Shown here in pieces: positions 35,400 through 46,017 of a stretch of DNA of 64,000 nucleotides (positions are counted from its first letter, which is position 1; each line of letters starts with the position of its first letter). A program made the translations under genes and the position numbers. The notes under the pieces were generated by a model. That model worked only from the letters and a program-made list of their open reading frames with translations, was not told where the DNA came from and did not search any database. Source of the stretch: Metaphire vulgaris (lineage: Eukaryota; Annelida; Clitellata; Crassiclitellata; Megascolecidae); the NCBI GenBank assembly GCA_018105865.1, contig CM030868.1, positions 7,172,311 to 7,236,310 of the forward strand, given 5' to 3'.

Positions 35400-35810
35400 C
35401 TCAGGACAGGGCACCTGTATATATACTTTATACAAAAGTAAGGTGAGTCTATGCTCGAACCTGAGCATTGTGGCTGGCGCTGATCTCTGATTGCAGAAAT
35501 ACAGCGACTCGGGTGGCTTATGCTATTAATCTAGAGTATTTGTTTTCCAGGATAGATCTGGTCAATTTACTTCTACTGACCTGCTTAAATATCCTTTTGA
35601 TTTACAAGTTGTTTTGCATTAAGCTGCATAGGTAAAACTTGGGTCTAGAGAAAGCAATGGCAAACTACATTGCTTTCTCTAGACCCAAGTTTTACCTATG
35701 CAGCTTAATGCTGCCACATCACTCATCCAAGTACCAATCCTGCTCAGTGCTACTTAAATTTGGTGTTCTAAAGAGAACTGGACCCACAATGCTGATTAGA
35801 TCGTCTACCC
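35400..35810 (-). mobile_element. 5S-derived SINE copy, rearranged
   Basis: On the minus strand 35810-35711 carries the 5S-like segment (GATTGGTACTTGGATGAGTG) and then the body GGTAAAACTTGGGTCTAGAG shared with the SINE at 15568-16330. The matching tail (CTCTAGATTAATAGCATAAG) is displaced to 35530-35400. Between them lie the palindrome at 35616-35711 and a short block (35560-35615) that recurs at 36180-36236. Confidence 0.55.
35616..35711. repeat. Perfect 44-bp inverted repeat with 8-nt loop
   Basis: Arms 35616-35659 and 35668-35711 are exact reverse complements around GCAAACTA. The arm sequence is SINE body (GCATTAAGCTGCATAGGTAA ... TCTAGAGAAAGCAATG). It can form a long hairpin or cruciform. 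Confidence 0.95.
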
Positions 35811-35859
35811 CATATTTAGCACTGTCGGTTATTATTATTATTATTAAGACAATTTATAG

Positions 35860-36125
35860 AGCGCAGTAAGCATAGTGAAGACTAAAGTCAAAAGCGCTTA
35901 ACAATGAACATTATAAGATATATTAAACATATGAGTCTTAAGGCACTTGATAAACAAATCAGGGAGGTCACAATTGTCACGTTCTTCGGCAGAGAGTTCC
36001 ACATACTCGGATTGCTCCTCCGGAAGGATCTGTCACCGAAGACAGCCGTCGGTTGTATGCATAGAAAGATGGCAGAGGTGCTGAATTTAAAATTCGCCAC
36101 TGTTTTGGTTTTCTGATGATTCATT
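35860..36125 (-). mobile_element. LINE 3'-end relic
   Basis: On the minus strand it encodes TAVFGDRSFRRSNPSMWNSL then PKNV, the C-terminal motif of RT proteins, followed by a tail with the common TTATAGAGCGC-type motif. Confidence 0.7.
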
Positions 36126-36623
36126 TTGATTTGATTTGTTTCTCGGTGCATGTCCTACGTTCTTTGGAGTCAGTTTTCTTGTCGATTTACTTGCACTGAT
36201 CTGCTTAAATATCGCTTTGATTTACAAGTTGTTTTACAGTGTCAGTTGTAGTAGTGGCAGCTATTAGCAGCAAAAGCTGAAAAGTGCTAAACATTTAAAC
36301 TCATCATAAAGTCATTACTTTGAAGGACAACCTTCTTGATCGGATGTTAATGTGGCTTTTAAAATTTTAATTGACCACTTTAGTAATTTTACTGGTAGCA
36401 GCAGCTTGACTACTCTGATAACATAGCCATTAATTTATTGATATATTTCAGTTGCATTTTGAAAGGTATAGTTTCTGGCAGTCTTTGTAATGGTCGCCAT
36501 CAATTCTTACTTGACAGAATGCTTGACATTTTGAAGCCCCAGGGTGTACGGTTTTTGTTATAAAGTGAAAAAAACCCGATAAACTTTCCAATGCCACCCT
36601 CCCCAACTTCATCTATCATCATA

Positions 36624-39600
36624 ATTAATCATCTTTATTCGTGACAAGCACAGCATAAAAAAAGTAGTACACAACCAGTAGTACACAACCAAGGAAAACA
36701 CAAATCAACTGAACAAAACTAAATAATAATAATAATAAAATAATAATAATAATAAAATAAACCTAATAATAAACAAATAAACTAAGAACAAACTTTACAC
36801 AGTACAGCCTCTGCCCTCAGACAAATTCTAGTAATGCACAGAGCAAAGTACAGTGGCTTCTTCTCATATCTATTAACAAAGGATGCTTGTCGCTTTTCTA
36901 CAATAGCATGCATACTATCCAAACCCGTCAGGACTCTGATATACTCGACATTATCTGCCTCACATGTTTTAAAAATTTTGCACACAACTACTCGAATCAG
37001 TCTGTCAAGAGCATTAAGAATACTTTTGTTTGGAAATGTGGCTTCCATACCATACAATACAATAGGTAGACAATAGCTCTTTACCAGGTTAACGATATTA
37101 ATTCTGAAGCGGCAGCTCTGCTGCGACTATACAAGCAATTAAACGTATGGAAAAATTTTAATTTAGCTTCGAAATAGATAACCCAAAAGTGCCTGCCCTT
37201 TTCAGTGTCACCCGAGATACCTAATTTCCTCCACAAATGGCAAGGCAACACCATCCAGGACCAATACAGCACATGCGATATTACAACGTGTCCCAACCCT
37301 CATCACCATAGATTTCTTTACATTAAATTTCAAATCCAAATCCACAAAGTCATTGGTGCAAATATCCAGCATGTGCTGCATGCCGGATATAGAGTGTGAC
37401 ACCAATAAGATATCATCAGCATACAATAAACATCCAACAAACAAATCATTGATATAGCAGCCATATCCAGAATTTTGCAACTTTAAAATTACATCATCAA
37501 TATAAACAGCAAATAACAAAGGCGAAAGAACCCCTCCTTGTCGTACCCCAGCCACTACAGTAAAAGATTCTGATAAGGCATTACCCCATCTAACCATAAC
37601 ATTACATTTGGAATACCAATTGAGTAAAACTTCAATGAAATACCAAGAGGTTTTCCTTTGTATCAGCTTCAAAAACAGCCCATAGTGACTAATTTTGTCA
37701 AAAGCTTTAAAATGTCAAGAGCAGAAATGACAGCTGTGCATGAATTTCTATTGAGATAACTTATTACCCCCTCAATGTGTATAAGGCATCTGAGCAACCT
37801 ACCCCAGTTTTGAACCCAAACTGCAGGTCAGAGCTCCCAAAAAAACCCCAAATTTCCCCAGTAATACATGCTCAAAGATCTTAGACACTACTGGACTCAG
37901 GGTTATGCCCCTATAATTGTCACACCTTGTAGGGTCTGCTGTGCAATTTTTTAGCAGAGGGATCATGATACCATTACCAAAACCTTCTGGCACATATCCT
38001 GCTTTCAACATTAGATTAAACAAATGAGTTATACAAGATAATACAATTGGGTGTGCATACAGTAAATGTTCTATAGTTATCCTGTCAAGCCCGGCTGCTT
38101 TGCCCAGCTTAATTTTACTAACTGCTATGCCCACTTCTTCAATTGAGATCACAGGACACTCTATACTCTGACTCCTATAGCCTGAGTAACAGCCCTCAAA
38201 CTGCAGTTTGAGATTATCGTGCCAACTACTGTTATTGGGTGTGCAGGCAGATCGAAAGAAATCTGCAAATGCATTGGCAATTTCAGGTTCGGTACAGGAC
38301 CCATCCACAGTTTTAGCACAACTATTACTCCTTCCCCAAATTTATTTTTCCAGGACTTCCAAAAAGGTAGTAAAATCTTTTTGCATGAGGGCATCATTCA
38401 ATGTATCACTAAAATAATTTTTATTGTCCCTCTCTTTCTGCTTTATAGCAGACTTATACTCTGCCTTAGCACTTCTCATTTTATGAAAAACAGCCCCATG
38501 CCTCGGTTTACCCATCGACACCCACAATTCATGTGCCTCCACTGATTTTGCTTTAAGGTCATCCAGCTGTGAATCCCACCAATATTTGAAAAAATTCACT
38601 GGTAGCTTTGGAATACTTCTAGAAGCAACCTGCAACGAATGAATGACATTACTATACACAGTCTCGATTTCTGTTTTGGATTTAAGACCCTCCCTGTTAA
38701 GATGCTGTGTCACATTCCAAATAGGCTCAAAAAGTATGCGAGTCTGATCATAATAAAGATTATGGTCAATTTTATCCCATCTGAGTTTATATAATTTTGC
38801 ACCAGTCCCAGTCCCTGCTTGACTCTTATGTGCAAGAGTAGGTAGTTGCCCCTTCTCTGCAAGCTGCAATTTAAGCTGTAGACAGACCGGGATGTGATCA
38901 GAGAGATTCATTCCCGAATCAATAACATTAAGCGAAACAATATTTGCACACAGACCCTTACTAATAACAAAGTGATCAATCATAGAGAAAGCTGACATAT
39001 TGCCATTACAAAACGTATATTCAACATCTTGAGGAAGCCAACTATCCGTAATAGCCAGATCTGCCTGATTCAAAAATTCTGAAAAGACATCCCATAATTT
39101 GTTTTCACCATTAAATTCCATATTAAAGTCTCCACCCATTATTACAGACTCATGCTTGACTTCATCAATACAATTAGCAATCATGGACAAAACATCGATA
39201 AATTCAAAGTAATCATTACAAGGCATATAAACATTAATCAACAGGGTATCTCCCAATTTGAGTACAATAAACCGCTCTTTACAGCAGATCAGCCTAACTT
39301 TACCACTAGATACCACCTCAGACTTAACAAATATAGCTACTCCACCAAATGGTCTCCCCTGAGCACTCCACGACCCAGAACCGTATCCATTGCTGAAGTG
39401 CTATAAACAATAAAATTGTCATTTATTAGACTTAATTTACCTAGATCTGGGCTTGATAGCCAATGTTCTTGCACACAAACAATATCATAGTTCTGCAGGA
39501 GATCAGTAAGATAAGGCAGACCCTGATTAAATCCATGCAGATTATAGGACACAAACTTGAGTGTGTAATTACAAGCCATTCTTATTCAATGTTTTAAACT

Positions 39601-40696
39601 TCCACTCCCTAACAATGATACCTGACGGCCATAGGGCTTTGTCTAACACTTTTTCTCGGTCTTTGGCAGCGACACAGATGCGAAATGCTGCCACTTTTTC
39701 ATGCTCACGGATCCAGGACTTTGCGATGTAGCAGTTGATGACATCGACTTGCCCACTTTTTAGAAATTTTCCACCGATTCCACCGTACTCTCTGGATCAA
39801 CATTGTCTCACGTGAAACACTACCTTGCGTTGGATAAATACTCCCGATTTCAGTGACGATGATGCCGACTCTCCACAGATTCGAGCACGTCGTTGAGGCT
39901 TCGATAAGTCCTGCTTATCCATAGTCTGCTTTTTTATCTTGGGCTTCCTTCTTGCAACCACCGTAAATGGACTCTCCTCATTAGGTGAATCCGATGTTGC
40001 CTGAGCATCGCCAATGACGTTGTCACCAAGCTGCAGAGCACCCTGTGCCGTGCGACCGACAGCATCACTCCATGTTCCCTCGATCGCCGAGTCTCCCTTT
40101 ACAGTGCTGACTCTGCTGCTCCTGAGTGGATCTGACTGAGCGGAGGTCTCAGCCGAACTCCTCTTCTCCAAGTTGGATGCTGCGTTCCCTAGCGGCGACA
40201 TACGCAGCCCCGATATCCCCGACTCGAGTAGCTTTTCAAATTTCTCAAACCGCTTCTCTAGCGCCTCCATTTTATGCGCCATACTGTACACCTCAACATC
40301 TTCCAACCTGACAGGAGGGATGCGATCAATGTTTTCAGCATAATACGCTGGTAAGAGATCCAGTAATTTACGCTCGTCAAGCCACAGAAAAATTTCAAAT
40401 AAATCGTCCAAGTTTCGTTTCAGCTTCCCATCACCGGTCCGTTTGACCAACTTTGGAAAGTCCGGTTGTTTCGCCGCATCGCAAGTGAAATTCCCATTAT
40501 CGCTCGCTGGTATATTTGACGTAATTTTTATTCCCGATTCATGCAGAGTTTCTTTCGCGTTCACAAGTTCTTCTACAGTAAAGAAACTGCCCATCACAGT
40601 TTTCAACTGCTTGACAGTACTCTTCTGGTATTTACATTTCAAATAACAAAGCGCTTCGTTCACGATAAAATCGCGACTCGCCATGACCATAGAGAT
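36624..40696 (-). mobile_element. Nearly complete two-ORF non-LTR retrotransposon
   Basis: ORF1 (from about 40690 down to 39797) starts MVMASRDFIVNEALCYLKCK and has a predicted coiled-coil-like segment (KMEALEKRFEKFEKLLES). ORF2 begins at 39579 with an APE-type endonuclease (KFVSYNLHGFNQGLPYL, VCVQEHWL, then IMGGDFNMEF, FSMIDHFVIS and LSDHIPV). The reverse transcriptase follows (GKAAGLDRITIEHLLYAH, DNYRGITLSPVVSKIFEHVL, GVRQGGVLSPLLFAVYIDD, and catalytic LLYADDILLVS). A C-terminal region reaches about 36782. ORF2 is frameshifted near 39340 and broken between 37799 and 37672, so it is inactive. A/T-rich (TAA)n sequence lies near the 3' end. The sequences CTTCATCTATCATCATA (36607-36623) and CTTCATATATCATCATA (40697-40713) could be a 17-bp target duplication with one mismatch. 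The clade within the Jockey-like superfamily is not resolved by eye. Confidence 0.85.
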
Positions 40697-40765
40697 CTTC
40701 ATATATCATCATATATAATGACTGCTCTGCTTATTTCCTAATGAAAATACTGAACTCTAGTCCTT

Positions 40766-40769
<4 letters not shown>

Positions 40770-40849
<80 letters not shown>
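40770..40849. repeat. (TA)n microsatellite
   Basis: About 78 bp of perfect TA. The following 40850-41410 is AT-rich with nothing recognised. Confidence 0.95.
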
Positions 40850-40851
<2 letters not shown>

Positions 40852-41409
40852 TATTTCTTTATATTGCTAAAACTGTTTCATTTCTAAATATATGAGAATG
40901 CACTGAGCTTACCTAGGCAACATCTGATATGAACTTATGTTTGTGGCAACTGAATGTCATTTGACATGACATATTTTGTGTGTTTGTTTTCTCAAAGAGC
41001 TTTTTTGTTTCCAGACTTTGATGTATTTGTTTTTGCATAAGATTATTTGTTTTCTTCATGCTTCATTCTGTCTGCTGATCTTTGAGAAATAAGCCTTTCT
41101 TCAGATTAGATACAAACTTGCTGTGAAATTATTGTGCACATGTTTTAAGTACCGGTAATGTGAGAGCTGGTGCAAGATGCTTTGTTCAACATTTCTCAAT
41201 GAAAATGGCATAATTTATTGCTGTGCTTACAGAGGTTTCTGCATTTTATAGTAATTGAAATTGTTCTGTTATTGTCAGAATTTCGTATATGAATTGGAGT
41301 AAACATAATAAAATACAGCAGAAATGTCAGAATTCATAAATAAACATTGATGATGTTTTAAAATAAAAGTTAATAGTTTTTCTAGAAGAATGAGCAATAG
41401 TATAATCTG

Positions 41410-41480
41410 GGGTTCTCCAAAGTATGACCCGCGGGCCGGATATGGCCCGCCAAGGTCTTTAATCTGGCCCGCGGCAAGAA
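41410..41480 (+). mobile_element. hAT-type end fragment
   Basis: GGGGTTCTCCAAAGTATGAC followed by GGCCCGC-rich blocks (CCCGCGGGCCGGATATGGCC), as in the hAT-type ends at 18846 and 25792. The opposite end was not found. Confidence 0.45.
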
Positions 41481-41691
41481 ATGAGGAACATGCGCAAATC
41501 TATTATAGGAAGGGCTGATATGAGAAGAAGAGCCGATTACTGTAATTATGTCCACAATTATGTCCAGTCAACCACGCACCGTCTGACCTACGTCAGGCAG
41601 CCCGCTTGGTGTGGCTTTGATAATTAAAAACAACACTTCTATATATTTTTTCTCATAAGACCTTCTGGAATGAAGTACCGGTACTGAGGGC

Positions 41692-41692
<1 letters not shown>

Positions 41693-41747
<55 letters not shown>
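41693..41747. repeat. (TA)n microsatellite
   Basis: About 55 bp of perfect TA at the junction with the repeat that follows. Confidence 0.95.
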
Positions 41748-41750
<3 letters not shown>

Positions 41751-42860
41751 CGGAGACAAAAGGAAGGAAGCTTTTTATTTCAGTGTTTGTCCATGGCCGT
41801 ACAACGCTTCACCACAATATCTTTTCGAGGACTTTGGCCGACCTCGAGGAACTTGACGAGAGTGAACACATTAATTTTTGTCTTCGGACAATTTTTTCCT
41901 CATAAGACCTTCGAGAATGAAGTACTGAGGGCTTAATATATAATTATATAATATATAGGCTTAATGTATATAATATACAATATATATACAAAATTATATA
42001 TATATATCATATATATATATATATATCATATACATATATATCATATATGTATAATTTCCTTTGTCAGTCATGATACATGGCAGATGTTGGAAGACATCGT
42101 AAACCAAGCACCAACCGACGTGGGGGCCGTAGGCCCTAATGGGGTGCAGACCCACGTGTGAGGCCGCAGGTCCTACTGGTGCGCAGCCCCTGTGAGGCCG
42201 TAGGCCTTACTGGGGGCGCAGCCTCCTTTGGGAGACCTAGCCCCAGCCCCCCGTGGGGGCAGTGGCGGCTCCACAGGGGGCCCGTGGCCCCTATTGAGTG
42301 TCTGGCCCCCTAGTGACCCCCCTGTTGGAACCCTATACTTAACACTACATACCTAACAACAAATGGTTGGCCCCCATGATTAGAAGTTGCCACCCCAACG
42401 CCCCCCCCACTTGCCAAATCCTGGAGCCGCCACTGCGTGGGGGCTTTATCTTACACTGGAGGCACAGCCCCTCGGGGACAAAAAATCTCAGTCCTCTTTG
42501 GGAGACAAAGCCCCTTTGGGTCCGAAAGCCCAAAAGGAGCCGTATGCTCAAAAGGGGCGGTAGGTAACACTGGAGGGCGCATCCCCAATGGGAGACCAAA
42601 TCCCAATGGAATCGTAGGGCGTTATGGTGTGCGCTGTGCAGTCCTCTGTGGTGGGGAGGGGCAAGACGCCAAGACCACCCGGTGAGCACATTATTATTAG
42701 GAAAAAATTTAAATGATAATATAATCTACGCATTGACATTACATTTTCAGATTTAAAAATTGTTATATGCAATAATACGAATTTTTGCAAAAAATCGGAG
42801 AAGGAGCTAACCACTCTCCTCCGTCATTTTTGACGGGTTAAAAGCTAGTATAAAAGCTAG
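41748..42860 (+). repeat. Copy of the body of the 732-2093 element
   Basis: Shares ordered blocks with 960-1930: the GATACAnGGCAGATnTTGGA segment, CAACCGACGT, CCGAAAGCCCAAAA, TGGGAGACCAAAT, ATGGAATCG, and the AATAATACGAA..TTTTTGCAAAAA end. It lacks the 15-bp subrepeat termini seen there and is split by the hAT-type element at 42260-42435. Confidence 0.6.
42260..42435. mobile_element. hAT-type MITE (GTGGCGGCTCC family, copy 2)
   Basis: Ends CAGTGGCGGCTCCA, flanked by perfect CGTGGGGG duplications (42252-42259 and 42436-42443). Same family as 23581-23770. Confidence 0.85.
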
Positions 42861-43522
42861 TTTTGCAGTTTGCCAGTCATAGTCTGGGCGTTATCCTATA
42901 GACCTAATACCACTTGATCGACATCATAATTTTGATGGGTAGTAGCCTAGTAGGCCTAATAGTATTAGATATTGATCGCTTGATAAAGTTCAGTTGAAAA
43001 ATCACCCCTCAAGCCTATGTAAAATTCAGAAGCAAAAGTGGCCTTTTCAAGCTTTCGGATTACGAAGCCGCAAGTCCCAATAACAGCGTGCTAGAAAATT
43101 CCATTGAAAAACGCGTCTGTCATTATGACGACGTAGACGCGAAAACCGAAAAAACGTAATCCGATGGACATTTTGAAAAATTTCATATAATAATATATAA
43201 CGTAAAATAACATCAAACAACGGATCAGTTTAGAACAGAATTTACCATACAAAATAGAGAAAATATGACACAGAGACAAGGTAATCGCGGTGGTCATAAA
43301 TAGTAAAAGCTGTGCGAAATATTCGAGTTTGTACATGGGTTGATTCGAGCGAGCATTTTATCGGTATTTCGCTTTTTCAAACTTAAGGACTGTCAAAGAG
43401 TGGGCGCTTTTCGGTACAGTCAAATTTTCGCGAGAATTCGAAATGACGATCCTTATGTCCAAATTTGTCACATTTTGGCAAAGGTATAGAGCTGCCCTGC
43501 TCACAGTGCTCAGAGGCCTAAT
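42861..43522. other. Unassigned stretch
   Basis: Intergenic DNA of unremarkable composition. The ends of the next element begin at 43523. No exon recognised. Confidence 0.35.
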
Positions 43523-43932
43523 CGGTAATCCTGCAGTTTAGGTGCGTAAATTATTTTCATTATTTTAGATTATATTTATAACATTAAAACCTCTGTATAA
43601 CAGGAAAAGTATCTTTATTATGTCATAAAGTTAACATAGCAACAACTTAGTTGTGAATATCGCTATAGTTAGGGTCGACGAAGTGATGTTGATGGACCAC
43701 AACATCGTGCATGTATATGACCGATACGTACCATACGATCAATATTTGCGTAAGACGGCCAACCATCAGAAATTATATGTGTACCAGGGAGAATAAATCT
43801 CTGAATTAATGGTTACAGCGTGGCAGCTATGTGGTTAGGAACCTCGATCAGAAAGCACTTACCCGTGCCGCGTTCAATGCCGCCAAAACACAAAATAATA
43901 TAGGCCTACGCACCTAAACTGCAGGATTACCG
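43523..43932. mobile_element. MITE with perfect 26-bp inverted ends
   Basis: The 26 bp starting CGGTAATCCTGCAGTTTAGG reappear exactly inverted at the right end. The flanks GCCTAAT and GCTTAAT match at 6 of 7. Superfamily undetermined. The next element inserted directly at its right edge. Confidence 0.75.
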
Positions 43933-43939
43933 GCTTAAT

Positions 43940-44123
43940 CAGTGTTTATTCTAGACCTTTTTTTTTTGGGTGGAATTCCCCCAAGTTTTAAAATTCCCCC
44001 CAAAATGTGTATATTTTGGCTTGGGGGATGGAAATTTCCCCCGTAAAGCGTGGAGAGACAAATCTTGTCCCACCCAAACATTTCAAACTCCCCCCAATGT
44101 CAAGGTGGCTAGAATAAACACTG
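43940..44123. mobile_element. hAT-type MITE (CAGTGTTTATTCTAG family, copy 1)
   Basis: Inverted ends CAGTGTTTATTCTAG, with perfect GGCTTAAT duplications (43932-43939 and 44124-44131). 184 bp, with C-rich CCCCC tracts inside. Confidence 0.9.
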
Positions 44124-44296
44124 GGCTTAATACCATTGTCATTTTTATTCAATTATGGTGCACAATTTCAATTCTTGCGAAAGTCTCGCGAGCTAATTAG
44201 ACATTTCTTAATACTGTAAAAGTTGTTTCCAATGCTGTCTGCATTGAATTCAGTTCTGGTTACTTACAGCTTATTCTGTGAAGAGAAACATTCAGT

Positions 44297-44530
44297 CAGT
44301 GTTTACTCTAGCCACCTTGATATTGGGGGGGGGGATTTTGAAATGTTTGGGGGGACAAGGTCTGAGTCTCCTCACTTTGGGAGGATTTTGAAATGTTTGG
44401 GGGGACAAGGTCTGAGTCTCCTCACTTTGGGGGGGGATTTCCATTCCCAGCCAACATATAAAAAAGTTTGGGGGGGAATTTTAAAACTTTGGGAGGGAAT
44501 TCCCCCAGAGAAGGCCTAGAATAAACACTG
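44297..44530. mobile_element. hAT-type MITE (CAGTGTTTATTCTAG family, copy 2)
   Basis: Inverted orientation relative to copy 1, with perfect CATTCAGT duplications (44289-44296 and 44531-44538). It is 234 bp, exactly 50 bp longer than copy 1, because a 50-bp internal unit (GATTTTGAAATGTTTGGGGG...) is duplicated in tandem at 44334 and 44384. Confidence 0.9.
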
Positions 44531-44539
44531 CATTCAGTT

Positions 44540-45657
44540 AGTAATTATCAAGTGTTAAGATGTATTGCTGAGTCACATAATGGACGAATTTAACACGAAT
44601 TACGAAATTGTTTCAATCAGCATGTCTGGGCTGAGCTAAACACCAAACATCTCAATAGAATAATATCTTTAGTTGTCATATTGTTTGTCACATACTGCAG
44701 TACGGGTAATAAAAATAATAAAAAATACAGAAGAAGCACAATATAAAGCACTTTTCTTCAGGGGCAGGCAAAAAGTGTTTGCATTGGAACCATACATTTT
44801 GTAATATGAAGTTGACAATGCATGTAATTTTGTAGAAGTTTTGGACAAGGTTAATATGTTCTAAAATTAAGGTTAGAGTATGGAAATTTTGGTTGATAAT
44901 GATATCGACTGAGAAAGTAACTTTTTAACAATAACTCAAATTAATCATGTTTTGTAAATTATTCCTAGATAGACAGTTTCCAGTTATCAGTCAACAGAAA
45001 TGATGTGCTGCTTGATTAAACTTAATCTGAACTGGAGATTTATGTATTATTATTACTGTAGTGTTTTTTCCGATTTCCCTTTAACCTGTGCAGTCACTGC
45101 TTTTGCAGAAGAAGACTCAAAACAGAACCCTGGTGTTAACCCCAAAAGAAAAGGGAAGAATCACGTAGCTAGTGTCTGCTTTTACAACAGTACAACAATT
45201 TTGCCTCAACCAATCTGTTTTAGCTTTCCATAAAATTGCATCTTAAAACTTTTTTGGGCTTGATTGCCTTGCCTGAGTCCAAGAATACATAGATAGAGGT
45301 TTTTGATGGCTTGAAATTTCTCTTACACTTGGCCTTCTTCAAAGATTGCATCAGTCAACAGTCTTCTTCTCCTGGCACCAAATCCAATTAACTTAATCTC
45401 TTCAGGATTCTGCAACGTTTCCTTGTGTCCTTGTGTGCCAATTCCACTGGCAATTCTGCAAACTAGTTCTGCTGTTTTCATGATCAAGTATGATTTTCTT
45501 CCATTGACCATATGCTGTGTTGGTTCATTTAATTATATTATCTTCATCTTTGTTGCATATTCATATCTTATTGCCTCAGCTCCCAGCTTCCATATTTTGA
45601 CAACTGTTTTGTGCATTCTTTCTAGATATGTATATGTAGACCTTGATTTTCTAACCA
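44540..45657. other. Unassigned stretch with one weak exon-like segment
   Basis: AT-rich. At 45094-45164 a good acceptor (CCTTTAACCTGTGCAG) precedes a short open frame with AEEDSKQNPGVNPKRKGKNH and a GTAGCT donor; I would not call it a gene. On the minus strand 45511-45323 is open (LVCRIASGIGTQGHKETLQN) and looks like transposon-derived debris. Confidence 0.3.
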
Positions 45658-45665
45658 GTTACTGG

Positions 45666-45871
45666 CAGAGGCGCAGCAGCTATATTGACAACCTGGCCAA
45701 ATGCCAAGGGCTCCCGTCGCCCCAGACCTGCAAAGGGCCCCGACCCGAGTCACCCGACCCTCTAATAGGGTCCAGTGTGCAAGACCTCATCACTGCATCT
45801 GCATCTGGAATTTACGTTTGATAAGAGATCGTTTTTCGCGAAGGGCCCCCAAGCATATTGCTATGCCACTG
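45666..45871. mobile_element. hAT-type MITE
   Basis: Ends CAGAGGCGCAGCAGC and (inward) CAGTGGCATAGC. Flanks GTTACTGG and GTTGCTGG match at 7 of 8. Confidence 0.65.
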
Positions 45872-46017
45872 GTTGCTGGTGTTACCAAACACATACCTCA
45901 CTAGTTATAGCCTTAACATTTGTGTAATTTGTCCAGTATTTCATTGCTTTCTGTTGCCAGTCCATTTTTGACATGGTGCTAAGTGCTGCTCTTCTGGCAT
46001 TTGCTATTACATAAAAT

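Noticed and set aside
42345..42689. A 114-codon minus-strand frame
   Set aside because: It spans the hAT-type MITE and the repeat body at 41748-42860; composition reflects the repeats.
45323..45511. A minus-strand gene encoding a basic/acidic peptide
   Set aside because: No splice boundaries and no recognisable family. It looks like LINE-derived debris but lacks a diagnostic motif.
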